Below are positions 7,199 through 15,899 of a stretch of 64,000 bases of DNA, in pieces; the first letter of the stretch is position 1, and each line of letters opens with the position of its first letter. This stretch comes from Faecalibacterium hattorii. Its GTDB lineage: Bacteria; Bacillota; Clostridia; Oscillospirales; Ruminococcaceae. The DNA is taken from NCBI RefSeq assembly GCF_003287455.1, contig NZ_PRLC01000006.1:1-64000 (forward strand), read 5' to 3'. Both the position numbers and the translations under genes were made by a program. The notes below the pieces were generated by a model, which saw only the letters and a program-made list of their open reading frames with translations, was not told the DNA's origin and ran no database searches.

Positions 7199-8686
7199 AT
7201 GAAATTGAACCCGAAACAGTTGGCCGTAAGCGCCGCGCTGCTCACCCTGCTGGCCGCAGGGGCCGCGCTGCCCGCCACAGCCGCCAGCCCCATTTCTGCT
7301 CCCGCGGCCATCACCTTCCCGTGGAGCGTCGTCGCCACCGAGAGCGTGGAGACCGGCGATTATGCCGCCTCCATGACCGTGGGCACCGCGCAGCAGCTTT
7401 CGCCGGTGGTCACCCCCGCCAAGGCCGCGAAGCGCAACGGCGTCAGCTACGTTTCCGATAACCCGAACATCGTCTCGGTGACGGAGGACGGCGTGGTACA
7501 GGCCGTCGGCCTCGGCACGGCCCAGATCACGGCCACCTGCGGCGGCGTGAGCTGCACCTATGCCATCACCACCCAGCCCGACAGCACGATGATCGCCACC
7601 GAGATGGACATCACGCTGGCGTCCAGCACCATCGCGGTGGGCGATCACACCAACGTCTCGCTGGCGGTCCTGCCCACTACGGCGGCAAATTACATCAATG
7701 TGACGCTGACTTCTTCCGACCCCAGCGTGGCCACCGTCAACAACTTCGGCAAGGTGACGGGCATCGCCCCCGGCAAAGCGACCATCACGGCTTCCACCGG
7801 CGATGTGAGCTGCTCGGCGACGGTCACGGTGGTGGCGGCGCCCAGCTCCAGTACCGGCGCGGCGGAGTCCCTCTCCCTGAACACGAACTACCTCGTGCTC
7901 AAGCCGGGCGCGTCCGGCAAGATCACCGGCTCGGTGGCACCCTCCACGGCGTCCCAGTCCCTGACCTTCACCAGCCGCGATAAGAGCATCGCCACCGTCA
8001 GCGCCAGCGGCGTTGTTACCGGCGTTTCCACCGGTGCGACCTCCGTGGTCGTCTCCAACGGCACGGTCTCTTCGTCGGTGACGGTCATCGTCAACCGCAC
8101 GGCGTCTTCCAGCAGCAACGGCGGCACCGCCGACGGCGACGGCACCGAACCCGCCGACGGCGACCCCATCGTGAACGCCATCGAGAATGCGGCGTCGGAC
8201 ACCATCTCCTACCCGCAGGAGCAGGTGCCGGTGATCACCACCGAGATGCTCAACGCCCTGCGCACCACGGGCCGCACCCTCGTGCTCGACGCCAAGGACT
8301 ACACCCTGACCGTGGACGGCAGCGCTATCCGCAACACCACCAGTGAGATCGCCACCGCGCTGACCTTTACGCAGGACGAGAACGGCCTCCGCTTTACCCT
8401 GAACGACGGCGGCGAGATGCCCTGCGGGGTGCAGATCGCCCTGACCGGGGAGAATGCAGCCTACAGCCGCCTCTACCTACACAACAGCGTCAGCGGCAAG
8501 TGGCAGTTCCTGAACAGCTACAAGGACGGCGTCCTCCACGCCGATGTGGCGGGCGAGTACCTGCTGACGAACCAGAATCTGCGGTTCACCAGCATCAACT
8601 GGACCTTCTTCATCGGGGCCGGTGTAGTGGTCGTCGCCTGTCTGATCGCCTATATCGCGGTCAAGAAGCGGTATTGGTTCTGGTAA
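7199..8686 (+). CDS. BIG2-repeat surface protein with signal peptide and C-terminal membrane anchor
   Basis: 495 aa. The signal peptide (about 1-29) ends in ATAAS. Three bacterial Ig-like group 2 repeats follow at about 60-125, 137-212 and 224-298. Each closes with the family pattern SVTEDGVVQAVGLGTAQIT, SVATVNNFGKVTGIAPGKA or SIATVSASGVVTGVSTGAT. A Ser/Gly/Asp linker leads to a further beta-rich domain (about 330-465). A membrane helix (about 467-487) and a short basic tail (KKRYWFW) complete it, so it should sit on the outer face of the membrane. It lies 39 bp after the HlyD-like gene with ribosome site AGAGG. In this setting it may be a wall-spanning conduit or anchor for the exporter, which is inference. 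Confidence 0.85.
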   Translation: MKLNPKQLAVSAALLTLLAAGAALPATAASPISAPAAITFPWSVVATESVETGDYAASMTVGTAQQLSPVVTPAKAAKRNGVSYVSDNPNIVSVTEDGVVQAVGLGTAQITATCGGVSCTYAITTQPDSTMIATEMDITLASSTIAVGDHTNVSLAVLPTTAANYINVTLTSSDPSVATVNNFGKVTGIAPGKATITASTGDVSCSATVTVVAAPSSSTGAAESLSLNTNYLVLKPGASGKITGSVAPSTASQSLTFTSRDKSIATVSASGVVTGVSTGATSVVVSNGTVSSSVTVIVNRTASSSSNGGTADGDGTEPADGDPIVNAIENAASDTISYPQEQVPVITTEMLNALRTTGRTLVLDAKDYTLTVDGSAIRNTTSEIATALTFTQDENGLRFTLNDGGEMPCGVQIALTGENAAYSRLYLHNSVSGKWQFLNSYKDGVLHADVAGEYLLTNQNLRFTSINWTFFIGAGVVVVACLIAYIAVKKRYWFW

Positions 8687-8703
8687 GATCGTACGTTAAA
8701 ACG

Positions 8704-8736
8704 AAAAACTCCCGGACGAAGTGTCCGGGAGTTTTT
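8704..8736. terminator. Terminator between the MAM cluster and the suf operon
   Basis: AACTCCCGGAC pairs with GTCCGGGAGTT over a 5-nt loop, with T-runs on both strands, so it can serve both converging operons. Confidence 0.92.
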
Positions 8737-8752
8737 GCGTAGAGGGGAATCC

Positions 8753-9196
8753 TTACTTCGATTCAATCGTGCCTTCGCCGTCCAGCGCTTCCTCCAGCGT
8801 GTGCCACGCGAGGACCGCGCACTTGACGCGGGCGGGAACATGGGCGATGCCCTGCAGCGCGGCGGCGTCTTCGAGGTCGTCGAGCTGCTCCGGGGTGATC
8901 TTGCCCTTGATCATATCAAAATACAGGCCGATGAGGCGGCGTGCGTCCTCCACGGTGCGGCCCTTCACGAGGTCGATCATCAGGGAGGCCGACGCTTGGG
9001 AGATGGCGCAGCCGGTGCCGATGAACCCGGCGTCCTCAATGACGCCGTCCTTGACCCGCAGCTGAAGGGTGATGTCGTCGCCGCAGCTGGGGTTGACGCC
9101 CTCAAGGCTGTGGGTGGCCCCCTCGACGGGGTGGCGGTTCTCCTTGCTGCGGCTGTTTTCGGTAATGATCTGGGTGTAAAGCTCGTTCAGATTCAT
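8753..9196 (-). CDS. sufU: SufU-type Fe-S scaffold / sulfur-transfer protein
   Basis: 147 aa from ATG 9196, which overlaps the sufS stop as ATGA. The three conserved cysteines are present (NPSCGDD, GTGCAIS, VKCAVLAWHTLEEAL), as is the DD that helps bind zinc. In Gram-positive bacteria SufU accepts persulfide sulfur from SufS and passes it to the SufBCD scaffold. It is the last gene of the sufCBDSU operon, and the stop lies close to the bidirectional terminator at 8704-8736. Confidence 0.95.
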   Translation of the reverse strand: MNLNELYTQIITENSRSKENRHPVEGATHSLEGVNPSCGDDITLQLRVKDGVIEDAGFIGTGCAISQASASLMIDLVKGRTVEDARRLIGLYFDMIKGKITPEQLDDLEDAAALQGIAHVPARVKCAVLAWHTLEEALDGEGTIESK

Positions 9197-10410
9197 AAAC
9201 CCATCACCTTTCGTACATTTTCGAGATTGTTCAGCAGCGCGTCGATGTCTTCCGGCGTGTTGTAGATGGCCACGCTGGCGCGGCAGCAGGAGCCGATGCC
9301 GAGGAAGTCCATCAGGGGCTGGGCACAGTGGTGCCCGGCCCGGATGGCCACGCCGCCCGCATCCAGAATGGTGGCGACGTCGTGGGGGTGGACGTCCTGC
9401 ACATTGAAGGACACCACGCCGAACCGCTTGGCGGCGGTGGGGTCCCCGTACACGGTCAGCCACGGCATATCGGCCATGCCCTTGAGCATCCGCTCCAGCA
9501 GGGCGTGCTCGTGATCCATCATGGTCTGCCAGCCGATGTGGTCGATGTAGTCCAGCGCGGCGGCAAAGCCCACCTCGCCGCCCACGTTCCGGGTGCCCGC
9601 CTCAAACTTGCGGGGGCCCTCGGCCCATGTGGCGCTGTGCTCATGGACCGCGCCGATCATGTCGCCGCCGCTGAGGAAGGGGGGCATCTTGTCCAGCAGC
9701 TCCCTGCGGGCGTAGAGGGCGCCCATGCCCATGGGGGCGTAGAGCTTGTGGGCGGAACAGGCCGCGAAATCCACGTCCAGCGCCTTCACGTCCACGGGCA
9801 TGTGGGGCGCGCTCTGGGCGCAGTCCAGCACCACGACGGCCCCGACAGCGTGGGCGCGGGCCACGATCTCTTCCACCGGGGCCCGCAGCCCCAATACGTT
9901 GGACACCATGCCGATGGCCACGAGCTTGGTCTTGGCGGTGATCTTCCGGTCCAGCTCATCGGTGGTCAGGCGGCCGTCCGGGCCGGGGTAGAGGTACACG
10001 AGGGCTGCGCCCGTGGCCTCGGCCACCCGCTGCCACGGCACGAGGTCGGAATGGTGCTCCGCGACCGAGATCACGATCTCGTCGCCCGCGTGCAGGAAGT
10101 GGAGCCCGTAGCTGTAGGCCACAAGGTTCAGGGACTCGGTGGTGTTCTGGGTGAAGACGATCTCATCGTCCTCCGCGTGGAAGAACTGGGCCACCCGGTG
10201 CCGGGCCCCCTCGTGGGCGTCGGTGGCCCGCATGGCGAGGTCATACACGCCCCGGTGGGGGTTGGCGTTGTCGTGGGTGTAGTAGCGGGTCACGGCGTCC
10301 AGCACCTGCGTGGGGTGCTGGGTGGTGGCGGCGCTGTCCAGATAAACGAGCCGGGTGCCGTTTTCGTCGGCGCTCAGGATCGGGAAATCCTTAATCCATG
10401 GATTCTGCAT
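9193..10410 (-). CDS. sufS: SufS cysteine desulfurase
   Basis: 405 aa from ATG 10410, which has GCAAGGAGGC just upstream; a longer upstream open frame has no ribosome site. It is a PLP enzyme converting cysteine to alanine and a protein-bound persulfide. The PLP lysine is Lys222 (CSAHKLY) and the catalytic cysteine is Cys362 (RAGHHCAQP). VYLDSAATTQ and EHHSDLVPW are typical group II motifs. The start lies 20 bp inside the sufD 3' end, and the stop overlaps the sufU start, so expression is tightly coupled. Confidence 0.97.
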   Translation of the reverse strand: MQNPWIKDFPILSADENGTRLVYLDSAATTQHPTQVLDAVTRYYTHDNANPHRGVYDLAMRATDAHEGARHRVAQFFHAEDDEIVFTQNTTESLNLVAYSYGLHFLHAGDEIVISVAEHHSDLVPWQRVAEATGAALVYLYPGPDGRLTTDELDRKITAKTKLVAIGMVSNVLGLRAPVEEIVARAHAVGAVVVLDCAQSAPHMPVDVKALDVDFAACSAHKLYAPMGMGALYARRELLDKMPPFLSGGDMIGAVHEHSATWAEGPRKFEAGTRNVGGEVGFAAALDYIDHIGWQTMMDHEHALLERMLKGMADMPWLTVYGDPTAAKRFGVVSFNVQDVHPHDVATILDAGGVAIRAGHHCAQPLMDFLGIGSCCRASVAIYNTPEDIDALLNNLENVRKVMGL

Positions 10411-11479
10411 CGTCGAGCCTCCTTGCTGCCGCCTCGCGCACTTCGTCCTGAAGCGCCGCGAGGGGAATCTTTTCGATGGCCGGGGCAAAGCGGGCGTCCA
10501 CCATCAGGCGGCGTGCCTGTTCCTCGGAAAGGCCGCGGGAGCGCAGGTAGTAGAGCTTGGCCTCATCCAGCCGCCCGATGGAGGCAGCGTGCTGGCCCTC
10601 GACTTCTTCTTCGCCGCAGAGGATCAGCGGCGCGGTGCGGTTGCGGGCGGCGGGGCTGAACAGCAGCACGTCCTCGCTCTCGTGGCCGACGCTGCGCTTG
10701 GCACCCCGGCGGAAGTCGATGGTGCCGCGCAGGATCTTATCGGCATGGCCGGTCAGGACGCCGGCAGTGTGCATCTCGCACAGGGTGTCCTTGGCGGTGT
10801 GAACGGAGACATCGTTGTAATCCAGCACGGCGTCGCCGCTGCCGAAGTAGACGGCATCAAGGTCGTACTCGCTCTTGGAAGCGGCGAGCTGTGCCTTGGC
10901 ACCGCATGCCGAGAGGGCACCGCCCAGCTCGATGCGCACCTGCTCCACCTTGGCGCTCTTGGCTTCCTCGATGGCGACGGCGTTCCAGCGGCGGGCGTGG
11001 GAACCCAGCAGCTGCACCTGCACCAGCTTGACGTGGGCGTTCTCGCCCGCGCGGATGCGGGTGAGGGAAGCGGCGGCACCGTTTTCCGCGTCGCCCCGCA
11101 CCACCTGCACCACGGTCAGGCTGCTGCCCGCCTTGGCGTCCACGGAAAGGACGCTCAGGGCGTTGGGGTGGGCAGCGTCCAGCGTGACCTCAAAGAGGGC
11201 GGGCGCTTCCACCTTGGTATCTTCGGCCACTGTCAGCGCATGGCGGACGGTGGCATTTTCCAGCAGATAGGTATCGACGGCCTCGCCCATGCCGCTCTCC
11301 GAAAAGGCGGTGAAGTCGTTCTCGGCTTCGCCGACCCCGGCGGGCAGGGTGAAGGCGATGTTCGCTTCACCCCAGTCGTCGCCGGGGATCTCCGGCAGCG
11401 CCGCTGCTTTGGGAGCGCTGTTGACGCCGCACTGGTTCCAAGTAGGAACCGGCAGACGATTCATGTTCAAGTCATTCAT
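10391..11479 (-). CDS. sufD: SufD, Fe-S cluster assembly scaffold subunit
   Basis: 362 aa. The C-terminal half has the SufB/SufD beta-helix pattern, with HTAKDTLCEMHTAGVLTG, GTIDFRRGAKRSVGHES, and the family end LYYLRSRGLSEEQARRLMV. It forms the SufBC2D complex with SufB and the ATPase SufC. The gene starts 19 bp after sufB. The N-terminal region is shorter and less conserved, as is usual for SufD. Confidence 0.93.
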   Translation of the reverse strand: MNDLNMNRLPVPTWNQCGVNSAPKAAALPEIPGDDWGEANIAFTLPAGVGEAENDFTAFSESGMGEAVDTYLLENATVRHALTVAEDTKVEAPALFEVTLDAAHPNALSVLSVDAKAGSSLTVVQVVRGDAENGAAASLTRIRAGENAHVKLVQVQLLGSHARRWNAVAIEEAKSAKVEQVRIELGGALSACGAKAQLAASKSEYDLDAVYFGSGDAVLDYNDVSVHTAKDTLCEMHTAGVLTGHADKILRGTIDFRRGAKRSVGHESEDVLLFSPAARNRTAPLILCGEEEVEGQHAASIGRLDEAKLYYLRSRGLSEEQARRLMVDARFAPAIEKIPLAALQDEVREAAARRLDDAESMD

Positions 11480-11498
11480 AACACTTCCGGCCCTCCTT

Positions 11499-12917
11499 TC
11501 AGCCGATGCTACCCTTCATTTCGAGGTGGATGAGGTTGTTCATCTCCACCGCGTACTCCACGGGCAGCTCCTTGGCAATGGGTTCTGCAAAACCGCCCAC
11601 GATGAGGGCGCGGGCATCCTCTTCGCTCAGGCCGCGGCTCATCAGGTAGAAGACCGCTTCCTCGCTGATGCGGCCGATCTTGGCTTCGTGGCCCACATCC
11701 ACCGCGTCGCAGCGGATGTCCATCTCCGGGATGGTGTCGGAGCGGGAGCGGTCGTCCAGCATCAGGCTCTCGCAGGAGACGGCGCTGCGGCTGTTCTTCG
11801 CGCCCGGCAGCACCGTGACGGAGCTGCGGAAGTTCGAGATGCCACCGTCCCGCGCGATGGACTTGGTCGTGATGTGGGAACTGGTGTTGGGGGCCGCGTG
11901 GACCACCTTGGCACCGGTGTCGAGGTCCTGCCCGGCACCCGCAAAGGTGATGCCGGTGAACTCCATCCGGGCACCCTCGCCCGCCAGAATGCTCATGGGG
12001 TAGAGGCAGGAGGTATGGGAGCCGAAGGAACCGGAGACCCATTCGATCGTGCCGCCCTTTTCCACCTTGGCGCGCTTGGTGTTCAGGTTGTACATGTTCT
12101 TCGACCAATTCTCAATGGTCGAGTAGCGGACGCGGGCGTTCTCGCCCACGTAAATTTCCACGCAGCCCGCATGGAGGTTGGCCACGTTGTACTTCGGGGC
12201 CGAGCAGCCTTCGATGAAGTGGAGGTAGGCACCCTTGTCCACGATGATGAGGGTGTGCTCGAACTGGCCCGCACCGGGGGCGTTCAGGCGGAAGTAGGAT
12301 TGCAGCGGGATCTCCACATGCACCCCGGCGGGAACGTACACGAAGGAGCCGCCGCTCCACACCGCCCCGTGCAGGGCCGCGAACTTGTGGTCGGTGGGGG
12401 GCACCAGCTTCATGAAGTGGCTCTTGACCATGTCGGCGTAGGGGCCGGTGAGGGCGCTTTCCATGTCGGTGTAGACGACGCCCTGCGCGGCCACCTCTGC
12501 TTTGACGTTGTGGTAGACCACCTCGGAGTCGTACTGCGCACCCACGCCGGCCAGCGAAGCCCGCTCGGCCTTGGGAATGCCCAAGCGCTCAAAGGTGTTC
12601 TTGATGTCCTCCGGCACCTCGCTCCACTTGCCCCGCATCTCGGTGTTGGGGCGGACGTAGGTGACGATATTGCGCATATCCAGCCCTTCGATGGAAGGGC
12701 CCCAGTTCTGCACCGGCATCTTGTTGTAAATTTCAAGGCTCTTCTGGCGGAACCCACGCATCCACTCCGGGTCGTGCTTTTCCTCGGAAATTTTGGCCAC
12801 GATGTCGGGTGTCAGGCCGGAATTTACCTCAAAGGCGGCGTTTGCGGCGTCCTTGATGTCGTAAATGCTGCGGTCCACTTCGGCAACATCGGTCTTTTCG
12901 GTCTCAAAGGCTCTCAT
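11499..12917 (-). CDS. sufB: SufB, Fe-S cluster scaffold
   Basis: 472 aa, the usual length for SufB. Recognisable segments are PDIVAKISEEKHDPEWM, PVQNWGPSIEGLDM, SFVYVPAGVHVEIPLQSYF, HFIEGCSAPKY and the end FYLMSRGLSEEDARALIVGG. It is the main scaffold on which the nascent cluster is built, with SufC driving conformational change. It overlaps the sufC stop by 4 bp (ATGA), so the two are translationally coupled. Confidence 0.97.
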   Translation of the reverse strand: MRAFETEKTDVAEVDRSIYDIKDAANAAFEVNSGLTPDIVAKISEEKHDPEWMRGFRQKSLEIYNKMPVQNWGPSIEGLDMRNIVTYVRPNTEMRGKWSEVPEDIKNTFERLGIPKAERASLAGVGAQYDSEVVYHNVKAEVAAQGVVYTDMESALTGPYADMVKSHFMKLVPPTDHKFAALHGAVWSGGSFVYVPAGVHVEIPLQSYFRLNAPGAGQFEHTLIIVDKGAYLHFIEGCSAPKYNVANLHAGCVEIYVGENARVRYSTIENWSKNMYNLNTKRAKVEKGGTIEWVSGSFGSHTSCLYPMSILAGEGARMEFTGITFAGAGQDLDTGAKVVHAAPNTSSHITTKSIARDGGISNFRSSVTVLPGAKNSRSAVSCESLMLDDRSRSDTIPEMDIRCDAVDVGHEAKIGRISEEAVFYLMSRGLSEEDARALIVGGFAEPIAKELPVEYAVEMNNLIHLEMKGSIG

Positions 12918-13672
12918 TTCGCTTCGTCCTCCTTCAGCGCGTGGAAGCCCTCCTCGATGATCTCGTTCACAAGGCTGCCATCGCCGGTGCGCACGATGCG
13001 GGCATCGTCCAGCACATGCACAAAATCCACCTTCAGGCCCTCAAGGATCTTGGCGTTGTGGGTGATGATGAGGAGGGCGTTCTCCTCGTTGTGGTAAGCG
13101 CGGACGCCCTGCGCCACGGTCTTTACGGCGTCCACGTCAAGGCCGGAGTCCGTTTCGTCCAGCAATGCCAGCTTCGGCTTGAGCATGAGGAGCTGCAAGA
13201 TCTCGCTCTTCTTCTTCTCGCCGCCGGAGAAGCCCACGTTCAGGTAGCGCTCGGCATAGCTGGGGTCCATGCCAAGGGCCTCCATCTGCTGTGCCAGCTC
13301 CTTGCGGAAGGCGAAGACCTTGACGGGCTTGCCGGTGATGGCACCCTGTGCGGTGCGCAGGAAATTTTCCAGCGTGATGCCGGGGATCTCCTCCGGCGTC
13401 TGAAAGGAAAGGAACATGCCCAGCTTTGCGCGGACGTCCGCGCTCTCGTGGGTCACATCCTGCCCGCGGAAAACAATGCTGCCGCGGGTGACGGTATAGC
13501 GGGGATCGCCCATCAGGGCGCTCATCAGGGTGGATTTGCCCGCGCCGTTGTGGCCCATCAGAACATGGGTCTCACCGGGGTTGACGGTCAGGTTCAGGCC
13601 GTCCAGAAGCACCTTCTGCTCCTCGCCGACCGTGACCTGTAAATCTTTGACTTCCAGCAGGGGACTGCTCAT
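12914..13672 (-). CDS. sufC: SufC, ABC-type ATPase of the SUF system
   Basis: 252 aa from ATG 13672, chosen for the ideal AAGGAGGT 9 bp upstream. Walker A is GHNGAGKST, the signature is FSGGEKKKSEI, Walker B is LALLDETDSGLD, and the switch His follows in IITHN. The EKKKSEI signature is characteristic of SufC rather than of transporters. It energises SufB/SufD. First gene of the operon. Confidence 0.97.
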   Translation of the reverse strand: MSSPLLEVKDLQVTVGEEQKVLLDGLNLTVNPGETHVLMGHNGAGKSTLMSALMGDPRYTVTRGSIVFRGQDVTHESADVRAKLGMFLSFQTPEEIPGITLENFLRTAQGAITGKPVKVFAFRKELAQQMEALGMDPSYAERYLNVGFSGGEKKKSEILQLLMLKPKLALLDETDSGLDVDAVKTVAQGVRAYHNEENALLIITHNAKILEGLKVDFVHVLDDARIVRTGDGSLVNEIIEEGFHALKEDEAK

Positions 13673-13751
13673 AGGATCTACCTCCTTGTAACGCAATACC
13701 GCACGCACTCTCAATTCAGAGTGGTGTGGTAGGATAACTCTCGACCTTTAT

Positions 13752-13778
13752 ACTATACCAACTTTCTAGGAATTGCAA
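13752..13778 (-). promoter_or_regulatory. Promoter of the suf operon
   Basis: On the minus strand TTGCAA is followed 15 bp later by TATAGT, preceded by an extended TGG. It lies about 80 bp upstream of sufC. A near-palindrome CTCTNAATTNAGAG (about 13708-13721) lies between promoter and ribosome site and could be a regulator site, though no IscR box is evident. Confidence 0.6.
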
Positions 13779-13874
13779 GGGGTGTCAAAAAAGATTAACA
13801 CTCTTCGGCGCTTATACCAAGAAACGGTGGAGAACTTTCGGCCCCCTTTGTGCAGGGTGAAGGGCGATAAGAAA

Positions 13875-13915
13875 GAGCGGGAACTCTGTGCCGCACACAG
13901 GGTCCCCGCTCTTTT
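13875..13915 (-). terminator. Terminator after the GNAT gene
   Basis: GAGCGGG pairs with CCCGCTC, with an inner CTGTG/CACAG stem. Runs of T occur on both sides, so it may also stop plus-strand transcription. Confidence 0.7.
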
Positions 13916-13926
13916 CTCAGTTTTCG

Positions 13927-14445
13927 TTACAGTTTCCGGTAGCCGGAAGGCTCATCGTCCTTGCAGCGGCGTTCCATCAAAAGGGTGTCCAGCCAGCGGC
14001 CGTGGCAGTCCCGCGCGATCCGCTCACGGCGGCCCACAAGGCGGAAGCCGCATTTCAGGTGCAACCCCTTGGAGGCGGCGTTGTCCTGCAGGACGGTGGA
14101 TTGCAGCGTCCAGTACCCGGCCTCCTCGGCTTCTTGGCAGAGAGCGTTCAGGAGCTGGGAACCCAGCCCCCGGCCCCGGAAGCGCTCACCAATGTAGATG
14201 CTGATCTCGGCCACGCCCCGGTAGCACCAGCGCGGGTCTACCCGGTGCAGGGCGGCCCACCCGGCCAGCACGCCGTCATCCACCACCACAAGGCGGCATT
14301 CCTTGGTGTGGGAGGCATCCCACGCGGTATAAGGCGGGCAGTCGGTCTGGAAGGTGGCGTGCTCGGTGGCAATGCCTTCCAGATAGATCTTGGCGACTGC
14401 GGACCAATCTTCCGGCGTCATGGGCCGGACTGTGATCTCGTTCAT
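13927..14445 (-). CDS. GNAT acetyltransferase, phosphinothricin-acetyltransferase-like
   Basis: 172 aa from ATG 14445 (GTCAGGGGAACG upstream). The acetyl-CoA binding loop is FRGRGLGSQLLNAL. The start ITVRPMTPEDWSAVAKIYLEGI and the segment VAEISIYIGERFRGRG are typical of the PAT/YncA-like branch, which N-acetylates small amines or amino-acid analogues. The C-terminal part LKCGFRLVGRRERIARDCHGRWLDT fits as well. The substrate cannot be told from sequence. Monocistronic, with its own terminator. Confidence 0.85.
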   Translation of the reverse strand: MNEITVRPMTPEDWSAVAKIYLEGIATEHATFQTDCPPYTAWDASHTKECRLVVVDDGVLAGWAALHRVDPRWCYRGVAEISIYIGERFRGRGLGSQLLNALCQEAEEAGYWTLQSTVLQDNAASKGLHLKCGFRLVGRRERIARDCHGRWLDTLLMERRCKDDEPSGYRKL

Positions 14446-14542
14446 ACGTTCCCCTGACCGGAGCCGCAATGCTCCGCATTTCCCTCACAAAATTCCTTCT
14501 GACAGCTTCAGTATAGCAGACTTTTCGGCAAAGTACAACGGC

Positions 14543-14702
14543 TCAGACGGGGCCGGGCAGAGAACCCGGCACTTTGATGCCGAGGCTGCGCAGGCAGGAC
14601 TGCTTTTCCCGCAGCAGGGGCGCCGCGTCCGGCTTTTCCGGCGCGTGGGCGTCGCAGCCGACGATGACCTGCTCCTTTTTTATGGCAGAAACCTTTCCGA
14701 AA
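14543..14702 (-). pseudogene. C-terminal remnant of a PHP-domain (histidinol-phosphatase-like) protein
   Basis: A minus-strand frame ending at TGA 14543-14545 reads VIVGCDAHAPEKPD, then LREKQSCLRSLGIKVPG. The G-x-DAH-x-PE motif and a following helix ending in LGI are the usual end of PHP-family phosphatases such as HisJ. No start codon or upstream body remains, since the frame runs into the promoter region of the next operon. Only about 50 codons survive. Assignment rests on this short motif. Confidence 0.45.
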
Positions 14703-14710
14703 AGGATCGG

Positions 14711-14722
14711 TTGTGATACAAT
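14711..14722 (+). promoter_or_regulatory. Extended -10 promoter of the hydrolase operon
   Basis: TGA-TACAAT with the hexamer at 14717-14722. The -35 candidate TTTCCG (14694-14699) is poor at 17-bp spacing, as is common for extended -10 promoters. It lies about 100 bp upstream of ATG 14820. Confidence 0.5.
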
Positions 14723-14819
14723 AGAGTAAATATTTTGGGCTGTATTTGCCCGTGCAGAAAATCATTATAGACCACTTCGCGGAAAAATGCAATCCGGGCA
14801 GCAGCAAAGGAGCGTACCC

Positions 14820-15881
14820 ATGAAAAAGAGAACGAAGCTGGCGGCGGCGCTGTGCTGTCTTGGCCTGATGATGACGCTGGCGCTGCCTACGTTTGCGGCG
14901 GGCACCATCACCACCGAGACCACGATGGGTGAGATCCGCTCGGACCCCCGCGTACAGGCTTCCGGCATCTGGACCTACCAGAAGGCTAACGATGACCCGG
15001 AACCGAAAGCCGCAGAGACCACCCTGCGGGACTATGTGGGCGAATCCGTGGCGGACGACTGCGCAAAGATGATAAACGCCCTGCTGGACCGGTACGAAGC
15101 GGGCGGGCAGGTAACTTATAAAGTCTACACCGAGGAGGAGATCGCCGCGCAGCCCACCCGGAACGATGTGGAGCTGTATTATCTCCCCGCCGAAACGCCG
15201 GGCGGCAAGTATGTCATTGTGATGTCCGGCAATGTGCTGAACAAGACCTCCAACCTCGCCGAGGGCTATGCGACCGCGTGGCAGCTCCACGAGCGGGGAT
15301 ATGCCGTCTTTGTGCTGCGCTACCGCGTCTTCCAAGAGGCAAAAGACAACGCCCCGGTGGATGATCTGGGCCGGGCCGTGCAGTACATCACGGCCCATGC
15401 CGAGACCTTCGGCGCCCAGCCGGAAGATTACGCGCTGCTGGGCTATTCCTCCGGTGGCCATCTGGCGGGCATCTTCGGCTCCGAGGCCCACGGCTACCGC
15501 AATTATGGCGTCCCCCGGCCCGGTGCGCTGATCTTGGGCTACCCCATTAACGACTTCTTCGAGTATAAGCCGATCTACCATCTGGCGATGGACCCCCACA
15601 CCCTGCAATCCCGCTATTATGAGTGGACCATCTCCGGCTGCATCACCGACGACTACCCGCCCGTGTTCCACTGGTACGGGATGGATGATTATGTCTTCCC
15701 GCTGCTGTGGTATCCGGCTCAGCGCCCGGCACTGAACAAGGCCTTGCAAGCACATCACATCCCCTATGAAGAGCGGCTTTACAAGCGGGCGACCCATGGT
15801 GTCGGCACTGGAACGAACACCGACGCAGAAGGCTGGCTCGACGCCGCCGCTGCCTTCTGGGAAGCCCAGACCGCTGAATAA
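14820..15881 (+). CDS. Secreted alpha/beta hydrolase (esterase-like), first of three tandem copies
   Basis: 353 aa from ATG 14820, which has AAAGGAGC upstream. A signal peptide (about 1-26, ending TFAAG) is followed by a conserved leader block (TTMGEIRSDPRVQ) and an alpha/beta hydrolase core. The nucleophile is Ser210 in LLGYSSGGHLAG. A probable acid is in HWYGMDDYVF and the His is in RATHGVGTG near the end. LHERGYAVFVLRYRV is typical of acetyl-esterase-like (BD-FAE/fold-3) families. It is probably exported to act on acylated glycans or similar substrates, but the substrate is not shown. First gene of an operon with 15900, 17019 and 18156. Confidence 0.87.
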   Translation: MKKRTKLAAALCCLGLMMTLALPTFAAGTITTETTMGEIRSDPRVQASGIWTYQKANDDPEPKAAETTLRDYVGESVADDCAKMINALLDRYEAGGQVTYKVYTEEEIAAQPTRNDVELYYLPAETPGGKYVIVMSGNVLNKTSNLAEGYATAWQLHERGYAVFVLRYRVFQEAKDNAPVDDLGRAVQYITAHAETFGAQPEDYALLGYSSGGHLAGIFGSEAHGYRNYGVPRPGALILGYPINDFFEYKPIYHLAMDPHTLQSRYYEWTISGCITDDYPPVFHWYGMDDYVFPLLWYPAQRPALNKALQAHHIPYEERLYKRATHGVGTGTNTDAEGWLDAAAAFWEAQTAE

Positions 15882-15899
15882 CAAAGAAGGAAACCGTAC

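Noticed and set aside
11289-13097. A 602-codon plus-strand open frame over sufB/sufC, and a similar one at 9328-10659 over sufS
   Set aside because: Antisense to conserved suf genes, low-complexity His/Gly/Val content, no homology visible.
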